The notes under the pieces were generated by a model. The model saw only the letters and a list, made by a program, of their open reading frames with translations, had not been told where the DNA came from and ran no database searches. A DNA stretch of 64,000 nt from Chlorella sorokiniana (Eukaryota > Chlorophyta > Trebouxiophyceae > Chlorellales > Chlorellaceae): assembly GCA_025917655.1 (NCBI GenBank), contig CP084613.1:4342001-4406000 (forward strand). The letters run 5' to 3'. The position numbers and the translations under genes are program-made. This document shows, piece by piece, positions 15,364 through 24,446 of the stretch. Each line of letters starts with the position of its first letter. The first letter of the stretch is position 1.

Positions 15364-16454
15364 TCACACGCAGTTCTGCAGGCGCTGGTTCCAGCGCAGG
15401 TTGGCATTGCAGGCCTGCGGCAGTGAAGGGTGGGCGGCGACGAATTCAGCGAATGCGGTGAAGGGCAAGGGACAAATATCTGGCGCGCAAGCGCGGACGG
15501 TGCTGGGGCGCCGATTGTTCACGCAATGACTGAACTTGACTATACTTGCCTGGAAGAAAGCGCCCTGCGTGGTGCACTGCACAAACATGCGGGGTTGCCG
15601 GGCATTGGGAAGTTGCCCACACGGTTGCGGGCCTGCATGGGAGGGGAGGGGGCACAAGTGGGCAGGGGAGGAAGGGGCCGGGCCGTGTGAGCAGCAGCCG
15701 CAGCAGCCGGTGCACAGCTGTGCGCTGCAGCATGAAGGCAGCAGGGTCGTGGGCGGAATTGCTGGGTCAGCAGTCGTGCAGCAGTCGGCTTGGAGGCAGT
15801 GGTCCGAAGGAAAGGGCAGGGCCCCCAAGTCTGTGAGTTCCATGCCCAGCTTAAGCTTGCCTGGCAGACGCGGCACGCCTTCTGCTTGTTGCCGCTGTAC
15901 ACGTTGCAGTTGCAGCCGGTCAGGCCCACAGCGCCAATCCTGCGGGCAGGCCGGATGGCGCGGATAGAGGCACGCTGGGCAGGCGAGGCGGGCGGGCTCT
16001 GCTGTAAGCGTCAGCGGCGGCACAGCACGCGGAACAGGCACTCACTCAGCGCAGCCCTTGGGCGAGGTTGCAGGGTTGAAGGCCAGGCCCTTAGCGCAGG
16101 TGGTGGCGCGCGTATCCACAGGCTTGCCGTTGAAGCACTGTGGGGTGTCGTGGGGATGGGGGCGGGGAAGGGCGGACGGCGCAAGCGGCTTCACAGGTAG
16201 CGCGATGCGTGGCACTGCCAGAGGGGAGGGAGGTGTGACTGTGCGGGCATTGCATTGGACCAGGCATCTTCAACACGCACGCCTATTGTGCTCGACATTC
16301 ATAATAGTAAAATGAACACCTGGTAATACACGGCAGAGCAGCCGCCAGCCGGGAACAGGGAGCCGTTCTTTTGGCCGCGGCACGGGTTGGCAGCGGCGGC
16401 GGCCGAGCCCACGCAGAGGGCAGCCACCACGGCAAGCAGCGCCGCGCTCTTCAT
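15364..16454 (-). CDS. Secreted Cys-rich protein with CBM14-like chitin-binding motif
   Basis: The first exon (16454 down to 16320) starts MKSAALLAVVAALCVGSAAA, a signal peptide with an AAAA/NP cleavage zone, then CRGQKNGSLFPAGGCSAVYY. The next exon (about 16139-16046) gives CFNGKPVDTRATTCAKGLAF and NPATSPKGCAE. Together these resemble the peritrophin-A/CBM14 layout (C, aromatic pair before C, GLxFN, C). A third exon codes GCNCNVYSGNKQKACRVCQ. The last exon gives ACNANLRWNQRLQNCV and TGA at 15364-15366, again like a GLxWN...C half-motif. The product would be about 140 residues and exported, so a cell-wall role is plausible. The exon set between 15416 and 15868 is uncertain. CBM14 is a pattern match by eye, not a database hit. 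Confidence 0.6.
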
Positions 16455-17197
16455 CTTGGTTATGTGGCCTGCGCATCAATGCAGGTGGGTGTTCCCTGAG
16501 AACGGTGCCCGCGCCGACACTGGCCTCTCCTCCGGGAACCCTCTCACCACTAGCCCGACACTCACCGGACGATATCACCCGCTTCAAGAGAAAACTGGGT
16601 CGTGGAAATGGGGGCCTGGTTTGGGTGTCCTCGTAAATGACCGCTGGCGGCAACAACGCGGCTTGCCCATGCTACGCCACGCTACGACCCCCTGCAGGGC
16701 CAGCTGGCCGCCACCTGGTGGTGCTGGGGCCCCATGGGGTTCCCCCACGTGGCATGTGCCCTACGAATGGTTTTCAGACCATCCTGGTCTACATCCCAGC
16801 AATGTCTGATTCTGGGTTTGGTAACCTCAGAAAACCTGCTGCCATCCCGCGGGTGGTTGCTGCCGGGTGCCTGCTGCATGAGGAACAGGATCCTGCTGTG
16901 AACAATGTGCAAGGTTGGGTTTGCAGATCTGTTGAGAACAGAGGGAAGCGAAAAGAGATTAGAGCAATAAAACTCAAGGGTGAGGTGGGCAGGCTGGCCG
17001 CTGAGGCGGCTTAACGGCAAGGTGCGGGGCGGGAGAAGCACAAACAAGCGAAAACTGTCGGGCAGCAGCGCCCCAGGGCGCTGGCACGTGCAGCCGCCGC
17101 TGAGGCCCACTGGCACACGCTTCACAGAGCAGGCCAGCGGTGGGGGCGGCGCGGCGTGAGAGCTGCCGCCATCCAAGGACCCGCAGCGCGGGTGCGC
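16455..17197. other. Intergenic between calnexin A and the secreted protein gene
   Basis: The 743 bases should hold the promoter of the minus-strand secreted protein gene and the 3' UTR of calnexin A. A 125-codon open frame at 16637-17014 (+) has no recognisable product and is not called. Confidence 0.4.
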
Positions 17198-17316
17198 TCA
17201 GTCGCGGCGAGCGCGGCGGCGGGCACCGCCCTTGGCCTGCTCCTCCTCCTCCTCCTCAATCTCCTCTGCACCAGCAGGGTGTGTGCCAGTGTGTGTGTGT
17301 GTGTTTGAGAAAGAGG

Positions 17317-17361
<45 letters not shown>

Positions 17362-17777
17362 GGTGTGGGGGGCGGCCGCGCCGAAAAGCAGTCTCCCCAG
17401 AAAGCCCTTGACAGGCCCACGGGTGGCAAGCAAAGGGGCACATACACGCAGCACGGCATTGAGGAACACCAGCCCCCGTCCCCTGCGCACCCTTCTCCGC
17501 CTTCTTGCCGTTGTTCTTGGGGGCGGGCTTGTCCTCTGCCTCCGCCTCCTCCTCCTCGGCGTCGTCCTCGCCGGTGGCATCCTGCTTCTTGGCCTCGCCC
17601 ACAACGTCCTTGAACAACACAGGGAATCAGGAGCCCACATTAGCGCCACATCATCGCTGAAGGGTTGCATAGATCGGGCGGAACCGCAGCACGATGCGGG
17701 CCCTTGCCTTAAGGTCCTGCTTCCCCCGGCAGGCTAGCTTGACCACTCAGGCTGCCGACCCCCTGTTGTGTCCCCCC

Positions 17778-17810
<33 letters not shown>

Positions 17811-20800
17811 GCACCTTGGCACGGCCAGCCCCGCGCATGATGAGCAGCGTCAGCGGCACCAGCAGCAGGCCCAGCAGGGCGCCCAGCACCAGCACGGGCT
17901 TGCCCTCGGCAAAGGCGCGCAGCGGCTGCAGCGTGGCCGCGCACGGCTTCAGCAGCGGCAGGTCAAACACGGTGGACACCACCGCCTTCAGCTGCAAGGC
18001 GGGGGGCAGCAGGTGTTTCGTGTGGGCGGTGGTGCGGGGGTGGGTCATCGGCATACCCGCGATGCAGGCACTCGTGAGTTTCACAGCAGGCAGCTGCCAC
18101 ACTCCAGTGAACCAAACCCCCACAGCCCCTCCCACACGCCGCACCTTGTCCTGGCTGGCGGCAGCCTTGTCCGCCGCCGCCTTCTCCTCCTCGGCCTTCT
18201 TGGCAGCCGCCTCATTCTCCTCAGCCTCCTTGGCATCCTGCGCAGAGGAGGCAGCCAATTTGCATCTTTGCGGGTGGGGCGGCAGGTTGTACGGCCTCCT
18301 CGCAGCATGGCGCGGACGGGGCCGTCCGCTTTCCGCCTTGCCAGTGCCGAGAGCAGCAACAACGCAGAGCGGGAGCGCAAGATACGAAGATGCCGTCCAG
18401 GGCCGCAGTTCACGGGGGCACAGCCAGCTGGCCGGCGAGCCTGCCAGGCAGCTCGACCAGCTCCCAGCTCCCAACAAGAAAGGGCCGCCTCCGACGAGGC
18501 GGCAGGGGCGCACCTCGGCGGCCTTCTTGGGGGCCCAGGCGTCGCGCACAGCCGCCGCCTCGGCCTCGCTGTTGGCCACCACCACCGAGTCGAAGAAGTA
18601 GCCGTCGTCCATGGTCCAGATCTCGATGGCGGCGGCCCCAACCTTGCCGATGTGGGCCAGCGGCGTGTCGTCCTTGTAGTAGTCGGGGTTGGGGATGTCC
18701 CGCGGCTGCCAGATGCCCTTGTAGGCGGGGTTGTCGATGAAGGGAGCGGACCACTTGCCCTTGTAGGCGGGGTTCTGCAGGGGACAAACAAGGCGATGCG
18801 TGTGGGTGTGGGTGTTAATGGGGGGCCTGCAAGCAAGCTGCGGATCCGCGTCTTGCAGCGGGTCGCTTGTCAGAGGCGGGAGCAGAGGTGGGCGTGGCCA
18901 GGCCTAGCCCCCAGGCCCTTGCAGGCAGCAGGGGCCTGAAGCGCAGCCTGCGCTGTTTGCCCTGGGCATCCTCCCCAGGGGGCTCACCGCCTTGGTGGGG
19001 CGCTGCCACTCGCCGCAGCCGGAGGCGTCCTTGCACTGGGGTTGGCCACCTTCGGAGGCTCCCAGTCGCCGTCCTCCTCGTCGTCCCAGTCCTCGGGCTT
19101 CTGCGCCTCTGCAGGCACAGCCAAAGGGCAGGGTTTGACAGGAAGCGTGTTGTTGGCCGATGGCGGTGATGCCATGGACTGGGCAGCACAGCCCTGGTGC
19201 TGCTGGCCAGGTGCTGTGCGGTGCGAATTCACTCTCTGCAGACCAGACACAGCTTGGGACAAATCGAGAGGGCAGCAGGCGCCTCACCAGGGTCATCCAC
19301 CTCAGCGGGCTCGTCGTCCAGCCAGCCCTCAGGCTTCACCGCGTCCTCATCAGGGATGGTGCTGCAGAAGGGAAAGAAGATCACAGGCGGTCAAAGAACA
19401 AGCTAGGGAGACTGCTTGGGCCTACCAGCCGGGGAGGGCGGCAGCGCCGCCGCTTAACGGGGCCCGTAGGTATGGAAGAATAGAAAGGGCAGGAGAGGCA
19501 CCGGCTGTTGCAAAATGCCTGCATCGTCCTGCTAGTCCTCGTGTTGCCGGTGCTATTCGACTCACCGAGGGGCGTCCTCATCCCAGTCGTCGGGCTTCTT
19601 GGCATCAGGGTCCGGGATCCTGCAGAAAACAGGCAATGTGGGTTTGGGGGGGAGGTGAGGTTGGCATGATGAAGGCCAAGCCCATTGCCAGCACGCCAAA
19701 GTCAAGAGGCAGCGCTCCAGGGCGAACTGTGTGAGTCCCACGCATTGCAGCGGCACATAGAATAGAAGCAAACAGGAGAAGAAGAAGCCAAAACCAGAAA
19801 CGCACTTGGCCTCGTCCACCCAGTCCTCGGGCTTCTTGTCCTCCGGGTCGGGAATAGTCTCGGGGGTTGATGGGCGGGTCGAAATCCTCAAACAGGCTGC
19901 CCTCCTTCTTGACCTCCCCGTCGATCAGCACAGCGTAGCTGCACGACAGCAGCCGCTGTCCACTGCTCAACCGCATGCCAAGGCACAGCTGAGGGCGGCA
20001 TGCTGGCGCAACGGCAAGGCGCCGGCCAGCTGCAGCTGGGCCTGGCGCTGGAGGCCATATTCACTAAGGGCCCAAGGTTCTTGCCGGCGGCGATGTGCCT
20101 TAATGGTGGTTGCCGTGCAATGAAGGCCCGCAACCTGCCGCCCACCTGTTGTTGGAGGCACGCAGGACAGCGGTGTACACGTGCGTCTTTTTGTCGGTCT
20201 CAACCAGGGGCGGGCCCGTGAGGTGCTTCTCCTCAATCTTGCCCGTCTTGGGGCTCTTGTGGCGCAGGATCAGGTGCACCTGCAGGCAGGAGGGCAGAGA
20301 GTCAAGGTTGGCAGGACAAGCGCTTGCAGCTGGCGGCACTGGCGGCGCTGCCGCTGGAGCAGTGGAAATTGATCGCCTGCAATGTTTGTTGGTAATTTTC
20401 GCATGTTCCTGACCTTGTTGGTGGATCCACACTTGTCCGGGCCGAACATCACGGTGTAGGGGTGTCGTCCTTGAGCTCAGCAGGGGTGAAGCTCTCCTCG
20501 GCGGTCAGGAACTTGAGGTAAGCGCCGCCACAGGACAAGCCGTTGGTCAGCTTGAGCTCATACTGCAGCACCAGGTCGCTGGCGGGGTCCACCGGCTCTG
20601 GAAGCAGCGTGCTGATGCCATAGTGCTTGGCCTTCTCCGGCACCTGACAGCCAGAAGGGTAATTATAGGCACGATCTCTGTCAGCCGAGGGTCGCGATCA
20701 GTGCTGTGATCGCCCATGCTAACAGATGGGCGCGCCCCCTACCTTCAAAGCCTTGGTGGGCAGTCCCTCAGGCGCCTCAACCACAAACTTGCCAGCGTAC

Positions 20801-20916
20801 TTGCTGTCGTCGCTGTGGGTCCACCCATCCAAGCCACCAGCAAACTCCAAGCGAACGGCGTTGGCAAGGCCGCTGCAGGCCACCAGGGCCAACAAAAACA
20901 CCGCCTTGGGCGCCAT
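17198..20916 (-). CDS. CNX: Calnexin A, membrane-anchored ER lectin chaperone (spliced)
   Basis: Calnexin holds monoglucosylated glycoproteins in the ER during folding. The start is ATG at 20914-20916 with signal peptide MAPKAVFLLALVACSGLANA. The lectin domain includes [20 protein letters not shown] and [20 protein letters not shown]. The P domain has four type-1 repeats ([34 protein letters not shown]; a third with [35 protein letters not shown]), then type-2 repeats ([11 protein letters not shown] and DNPAYKGIWQPR). After a Glu/Ala/Lys coil, a membrane span (VLVLGALLGLLLVPLTLLIM, about 17830-17890) leads to an acidic cytosolic tail ending RRRARRD, stop 17198-17200. Four repeats plus the span mark a calnexin, not a calreticulin. 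One T missing at 19037 breaks the frame in the fourth repeat exon. Confidence 0.93.
17319..17359 (+). repeat. (TG)n tract in the last calnexin A intron
   Basis: A TG run of about 40 bases, with a shorter one at 17289-17304, reads as (CA)n on the sense strand and lies upstream of the acceptor of the last coding exon. Confidence 0.9.
17779..17810 (+). repeat. (CA)n/(GC)n tract beside a calnexin A 5' splice site
   Basis: On the sense strand this is a GT run that begins a few bases after the donor following the membrane-span exon (ends GRAK). Confidence 0.85.
18775..18987 (-). other. Calnexin A intron absent from calnexin B
   Basis: On the minus strand the sequence GTGAGCC...CTGCAG interrupts the coding sequence between an Ala codon and the Asn of NPAYKGKW, in phase 0. 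In calnexin B the same two codons are contiguous at 22264/22265, with no intron. The 213-base intron is therefore either lost from B or gained in A. Confidence 0.85.
18988..19336 (-). repeat. Near-identical tract shared with calnexin B (copy 1)
   Basis: This 349-base block matches 22265-22614 with two substitutions and one missing T at 19037. From 19042 to 19336 (295 bases) the match is perfect, although about 165 bases of it are intron. Flanking exon sequence of the two genes is clearly more diverged (roughly 10% different over 18600-18774 against 22090-22264). Confidence 0.9.
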
Positions 20917-21351
20917 TGTGTGTCAGAGCAATGCAGGCCGCGATCGGCGCGTCGCAGTTTGATTGCTGGGACAGCATATGTGTCGCAAGTGTACCGCGTA
21001 CTGCTGCTGGCAACCACGCCAGCTCTCCATCCCTCTCACTCCATTGGTCTGGCATTGCTTATTTGTGACTGATTAGTTTTGGTAACCACTTTTGGCTGTT
21101 ACCAAACTCCTCCCAAAGCCTGAACACAGTCGCCGTCGACACTCTTAACTGCAAGAGCGTGCTTACACCAGTTGTCGCGGCAAAATGAAATGCAGGGAGG
21201 GCCCAGCAGCCCCAGGCATCACGAGGAAAGAAGTGGATTGGGCGAACGAAAGCGCTCGCCCAGCTGCAAGGTGCTGGCAGCCGCGAAGCCGGCCAGCGAG
21301 GCGCCAGCCCAGCGCACATGTTCCAAGCGCGGGGGGCGGTGCGTGCGGGGC
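20917..21351. other. Intergenic between the tandem calnexin genes
   Basis: This spacer carries the calnexin A promoter and the calnexin B 3' UTR. It contains the inverted repeat at 21078-21106 listed separately. No CCAAT-N9-CCACG ER-stress element was found on either strand. Confidence 0.5.
21078..21106. promoter_or_regulatory. Perfect 9-bp inverted repeat upstream of calnexin A
   Basis: TTTGGTAAC, an 11-base spacer, then GTTACCAAA. The two halves are exact reverse complements, and their centres are 20 bases apart, about two helical turns, as for a dimeric DNA-binding protein. The site is about 160-190 bases upstream of the calnexin A start. Its function is inferred from position and symmetry only. 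Confidence 0.35.
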
Positions 21352-21592
21352 TCAAAGCTCTGCGCGGTTCTCATCCTCCGTCTCCTTCTCCTCCGCATCC
21401 ACAGGGACATCGTCCTGCAGGCAACAAGCAGCAGCGGTCAGGTCGGGGAACCCTGAAGCGCAGTGCGCTTCACAGAGCACGGTCCCCGCACTCGCGCTGT
21501 GCGCTCTGGTCACACTGCAGTTCCAACGTTGCAGCACAGCAGCCAGCGGCCAGAAAGGGCAGCAGCGCACCAACACAACGGGCTCATCATCA

Positions 21593-21624
<32 letters not shown>

Positions 21625-23997
21625 CGCGTTCTCCTTGCCCTCCGCAGCCGCCTTGGCAGCTTCCTCCTCCGCCTTCTTGGCCTCCTCCTCAGCCTGGGCA
21701 TCCTGCACTCAAGAGGGCAAAAAGGCCGGGCAGTTGAGGACAAAGCAGAGAGGGATGCAGGAAGTTACCAACAAGGCAGGCATTCTGCTGCAAGAGAGCA
21801 TGCGACACCAGCGCAGCCAAACCTGCAAACGCACGCGGCCCCAGCCTACCTCGACAGTCTTCTTTGGCGCCCAGGCCTTCTCTCGCACTTCTGCTGCCTC
21901 CGACTCGCTGTTACCAACCACGACGCTGCAGCGGGGGCAAGATCAGAACGGGGGCGGTCGGCGTCAGGGCAAAAGGAGCCAAGACCGGCGATGTACCAAG
22001 CAGAGTTGCACAGATGGGCAGGCCGCTGCGGCAGCGGCTTCACAATGCGCGGCATTGAAAAAACAAAAAAACTCACTTGTCAAAGAAGTAGCCGTCGTCC
22101 ATGGTCCAGATCTCGATGGCGGCGGCCCCGACCTTGCCGATGTTGGTCAGCGGCGCAGGGTCCTTGACGTGCTCGGGGTTGGGGATTTCCCGCGGCTTCC
22201 ACACACCCTTGTAAGCGGGGTTGTCAATGTAGGGAGCGGACCACTTGCCCTTGTAGGCGGGGTTGGCCTTGGTGGGGCGCTGCCACTCGCCGCAGCCGGG
22301 GGCGTCCTTGCACTTGGGGTTGGCCACCTTCGGAGGCTCCCAGTCGCCGTCCTCCTCGTCGTCCCAGTCCTCGGGCTTCTGCGCCTCTGCAGGCACAGCC
22401 AAAGGGCAGGGTTTGACAGGAAGCGTGTTGTTGGCCGATGGCGGTGATGCCATGGACTGGGCAGCACAGCCCTGGTGCTGCTGGCCAGGTGCTGTGCGGT
22501 GCGAATTCACTCTCTGCAGACCAGACACAGCTTGGGACAAATCGAGAGGGCAGCAGGCGCCTCACCAGGGTCATCCACCTCAGCGGGCTCGTCGTCCAGC
22601 CAGCCCTCAGGCTTGGTCGCCTCCTCATCGGGGATTTCCCTGCAACAAAAGGCATGCAAATGTCGGCATGCTCCCACGCTGAACATCAACCATGCACAGA
22701 CGCCACAGCTGTGACAGGGACCTGCCGCAGCCTGCCAGCTCACTCGGGGCGTCCTCGTCCCAGTCGTCGGGCTTCTTGGCGTCGGGGTCGGGGATCCTGC
22801 AAGCATCAGCACAAGCAAGGAGGAACAGCGAGGGATGAGCGTGGCAGCCAGAGAAGGCGCGAGGCCTGCAGTGCTATGTTATGTGGCAGGCTTCCACAGC
22901 GCAGTCGCTGTCTCCCACCTATCTCCACCAGGCTCACCGTGCCTCGTCCACCCAGTCCTCGGGCTTCTTGTCCTCCGGGTCGGGAATGGTCTCGGGCGGG
23001 TTGATGGGCGGCTCAAAGTCCTCGAACAGGCTGCCCTCCTTCTTGACCTCGCCGTCGACCAGCACGGCGTAGCTGTTGTTGGAGGCGCGCAGGATGGCAG
23101 TGTACACGTGTGTCCTAGAGTCGCTCTCCACAAACGGCGGAGACGTGAGATGCTTCTCCTCAATCTTGCCCGTCTTGGGGCTCTTGTGGCGCAGGATCAG
23201 GTGCACCTGCATGCAAATTGAAATAATTTTGCTCAGGGAGTTGGGAATCCGACCTTCCAGCATGTCAAACAATGCAAATGTGCGTTGCGTGCAATGCAGC
23301 AGCATCCGATTCGCGCTGCCAATTTAAATGCAGGCCGGCTGTGCGCAACAGAGGAGGCGACAGGAACATACACTGCAGCAGAAGCAGGTCATGTTTGCAC
23401 GACCAAGACCTTGGGTGCACGTGCTGGAATGGCAGCATGGCCAGCAATTGACACAGGCGATGCTGCTGCAGGCTGATGCCCCTGGCACCAAGTGCTGCCC
23501 ACCTTGTTCGTGTCGCCGCACTTGTCGGGGCCAAACATCACGGTGTAAGGAGTGTTGTCCTTGAGGCCCTCGGGCGTGAAGCTCTCCTCGGCGGTCAGGA
23601 ACTTGAGGTAAGCCCCGCCGCAGGACAAGCCGTTGGTCAGCTTGAGCTCATACTGCAGCACCAGGTCGCTGGCAGGGTCCACCGCCACCGGCAGCACCTT
23701 GCTGATGCCGTAGTGCTTGGCCTTATCCGGAACCTGCACAATGGGCATGGGAAGTCGCGGTGGTGTTGATGGTATGCTGCGGACGCCCGATCAGCGCAGG
23801 GAAGGATCGCATCTGCCGCCCGTGCGCACCTTCAGGGCCTTGCTTGAAAGACCTTCAGGCGTGTCCACCTCAAACTTGCCGGAATACTTGGCATCGCTGC
23901 TATGGGTCCAGCCGTCCAGACCACCAGAAAATTCGAGGTGAACTGCCTGGGCGAGTCCCAAGGCGGCCACCAGGGCCAAAACGGTGGCTACACGCAT
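21352..23997 (-). CDS. Calnexin B, soluble calreticulin-like calnexin paralogue (spliced)
   Basis: This tandem duplicate of calnexin A starts at 23995-23997 with signal peptide [18 protein letters not shown]. It keeps the lectin domain and a four-repeat calnexin P domain ([69 protein letters not shown]), followed by [23 protein letters not shown] and [11 protein letters not shown]. After the globular part come [18 protein letters not shown] and an Ala/Glu/Lys coil. Then there are 12 Asp codons (21586-21621) and a last exon coding an acidic tail that ends EDENRAEL, stop 21352-21354. No membrane span was found in any frame between the coil and the stop. Calreticulins have three repeats, so this looks like a calnexin that became soluble. 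The -RAEL end may be a weak KDEL-like signal. A missed exon carrying a span is the main alternative. Confidence 0.85.
21586..21621 (-). repeat. 12-codon Asp run in calnexin B
   Basis: Four ATC and eight GTC triplets on the plus strand read as 12 consecutive Asp codons on the coding strand. The run gives the protein a calreticulin-like low-affinity calcium-binding tail and may vary in length between strains. Confidence 0.9.
22265..22614 (-). repeat. Near-identical tract shared with calnexin A (copy 2)
   Basis: This is the partner of 18988-19336. It includes the complete intron between the third and fourth P-domain repeats. This copy has the intact reading frame at the position where copy 1 lacks a base. 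Confidence 0.9.
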
Positions 23998-24446
23998 GTT
24001 GAGCGTAATTTCAATGCTGCGGCCCCGTCCGGACCTCTCCTGAAACTGACAGCGCTGTTAATAGTACCGCATGTACTGCCAGGTGGCTCGCTGCCGCCAG
24101 CGCCTTCAAGATTTATGCTGTCCACAGGTTTGAGGTGTTCAATTCTACATCACATGAGTTATTTGAACCTTTTGAAACTTCTGAGGACCTTCTTTTCTGC
24201 AGATCATCAAGACTGCAACGAATTGCTGAGGCGAACGCTCAACGGCAGCCTGCCACTTGATGAGGGCGCCCACAGTCTGTCCTAAATTGATCTCCAGCCT
24301 ATGGACATGAATTCGGATGCTTGATAGCGTAGGTTTCGGCAGCTTGCTCAGGTAGCTCACCTTGAGTCGATTAACAGCCGAGCGCTGTAGGGGGCGCCAG
24401 CCTGTCAATTTGTTGTACAGGCACCCTGTACATCTGAAAGTCCGGT
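23998..24446. promoter_or_regulatory. Divergent promoter region of calnexin B and the TMTC-type gene
   Basis: This 449-base, relatively AT-rich spacer lies between two head-to-head ER-protein genes. It contains the inverted repeat at 24414-24432. No canonical ER-stress element was seen. A minus-strand open frame at 24145-24636 runs through it but has no recognisable product. Confidence 0.5.
24414..24432. promoter_or_regulatory. Perfect 8-bp inverted repeat upstream of the TMTC-type gene
   Basis: TGTACAGG, spacer CAC, then CCTGTACA form an exact dyad ending 15 bases before the first candidate ATG of the TMTC-type gene. It could be a protein-binding site or a leader hairpin; no function is known. 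Confidence 0.35.

Noticed and set aside
16637-17014. A 125-codon plus-strand frame between calnexin A and the secreted protein gene
   Set aside because: No recognisable domain or splice context; it probably lies in 3' UTR and promoter sequence.
17319-17359. (TG)n runs as telomere-like or recombination hot-spot sequence
   Set aside because: Simple dinucleotide microsatellites inside introns; no telomeric TTTAGGG-type unit is present.
20980-21060. CCACG and ATTGG near 21010-21050 as an ER-stress response element
   Set aside because: Spacing is about 24 bases and the orientation is wrong for CCAAT-N9-CCACG.
21352-23997. Calnexin B as a true calreticulin or as a pseudogene
   Set aside because: It has four P-domain repeats and close sequence match to calnexin A, so it is not a typical calreticulin. 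Its frames are open across the conserved exons, so it is not an obvious pseudogene.
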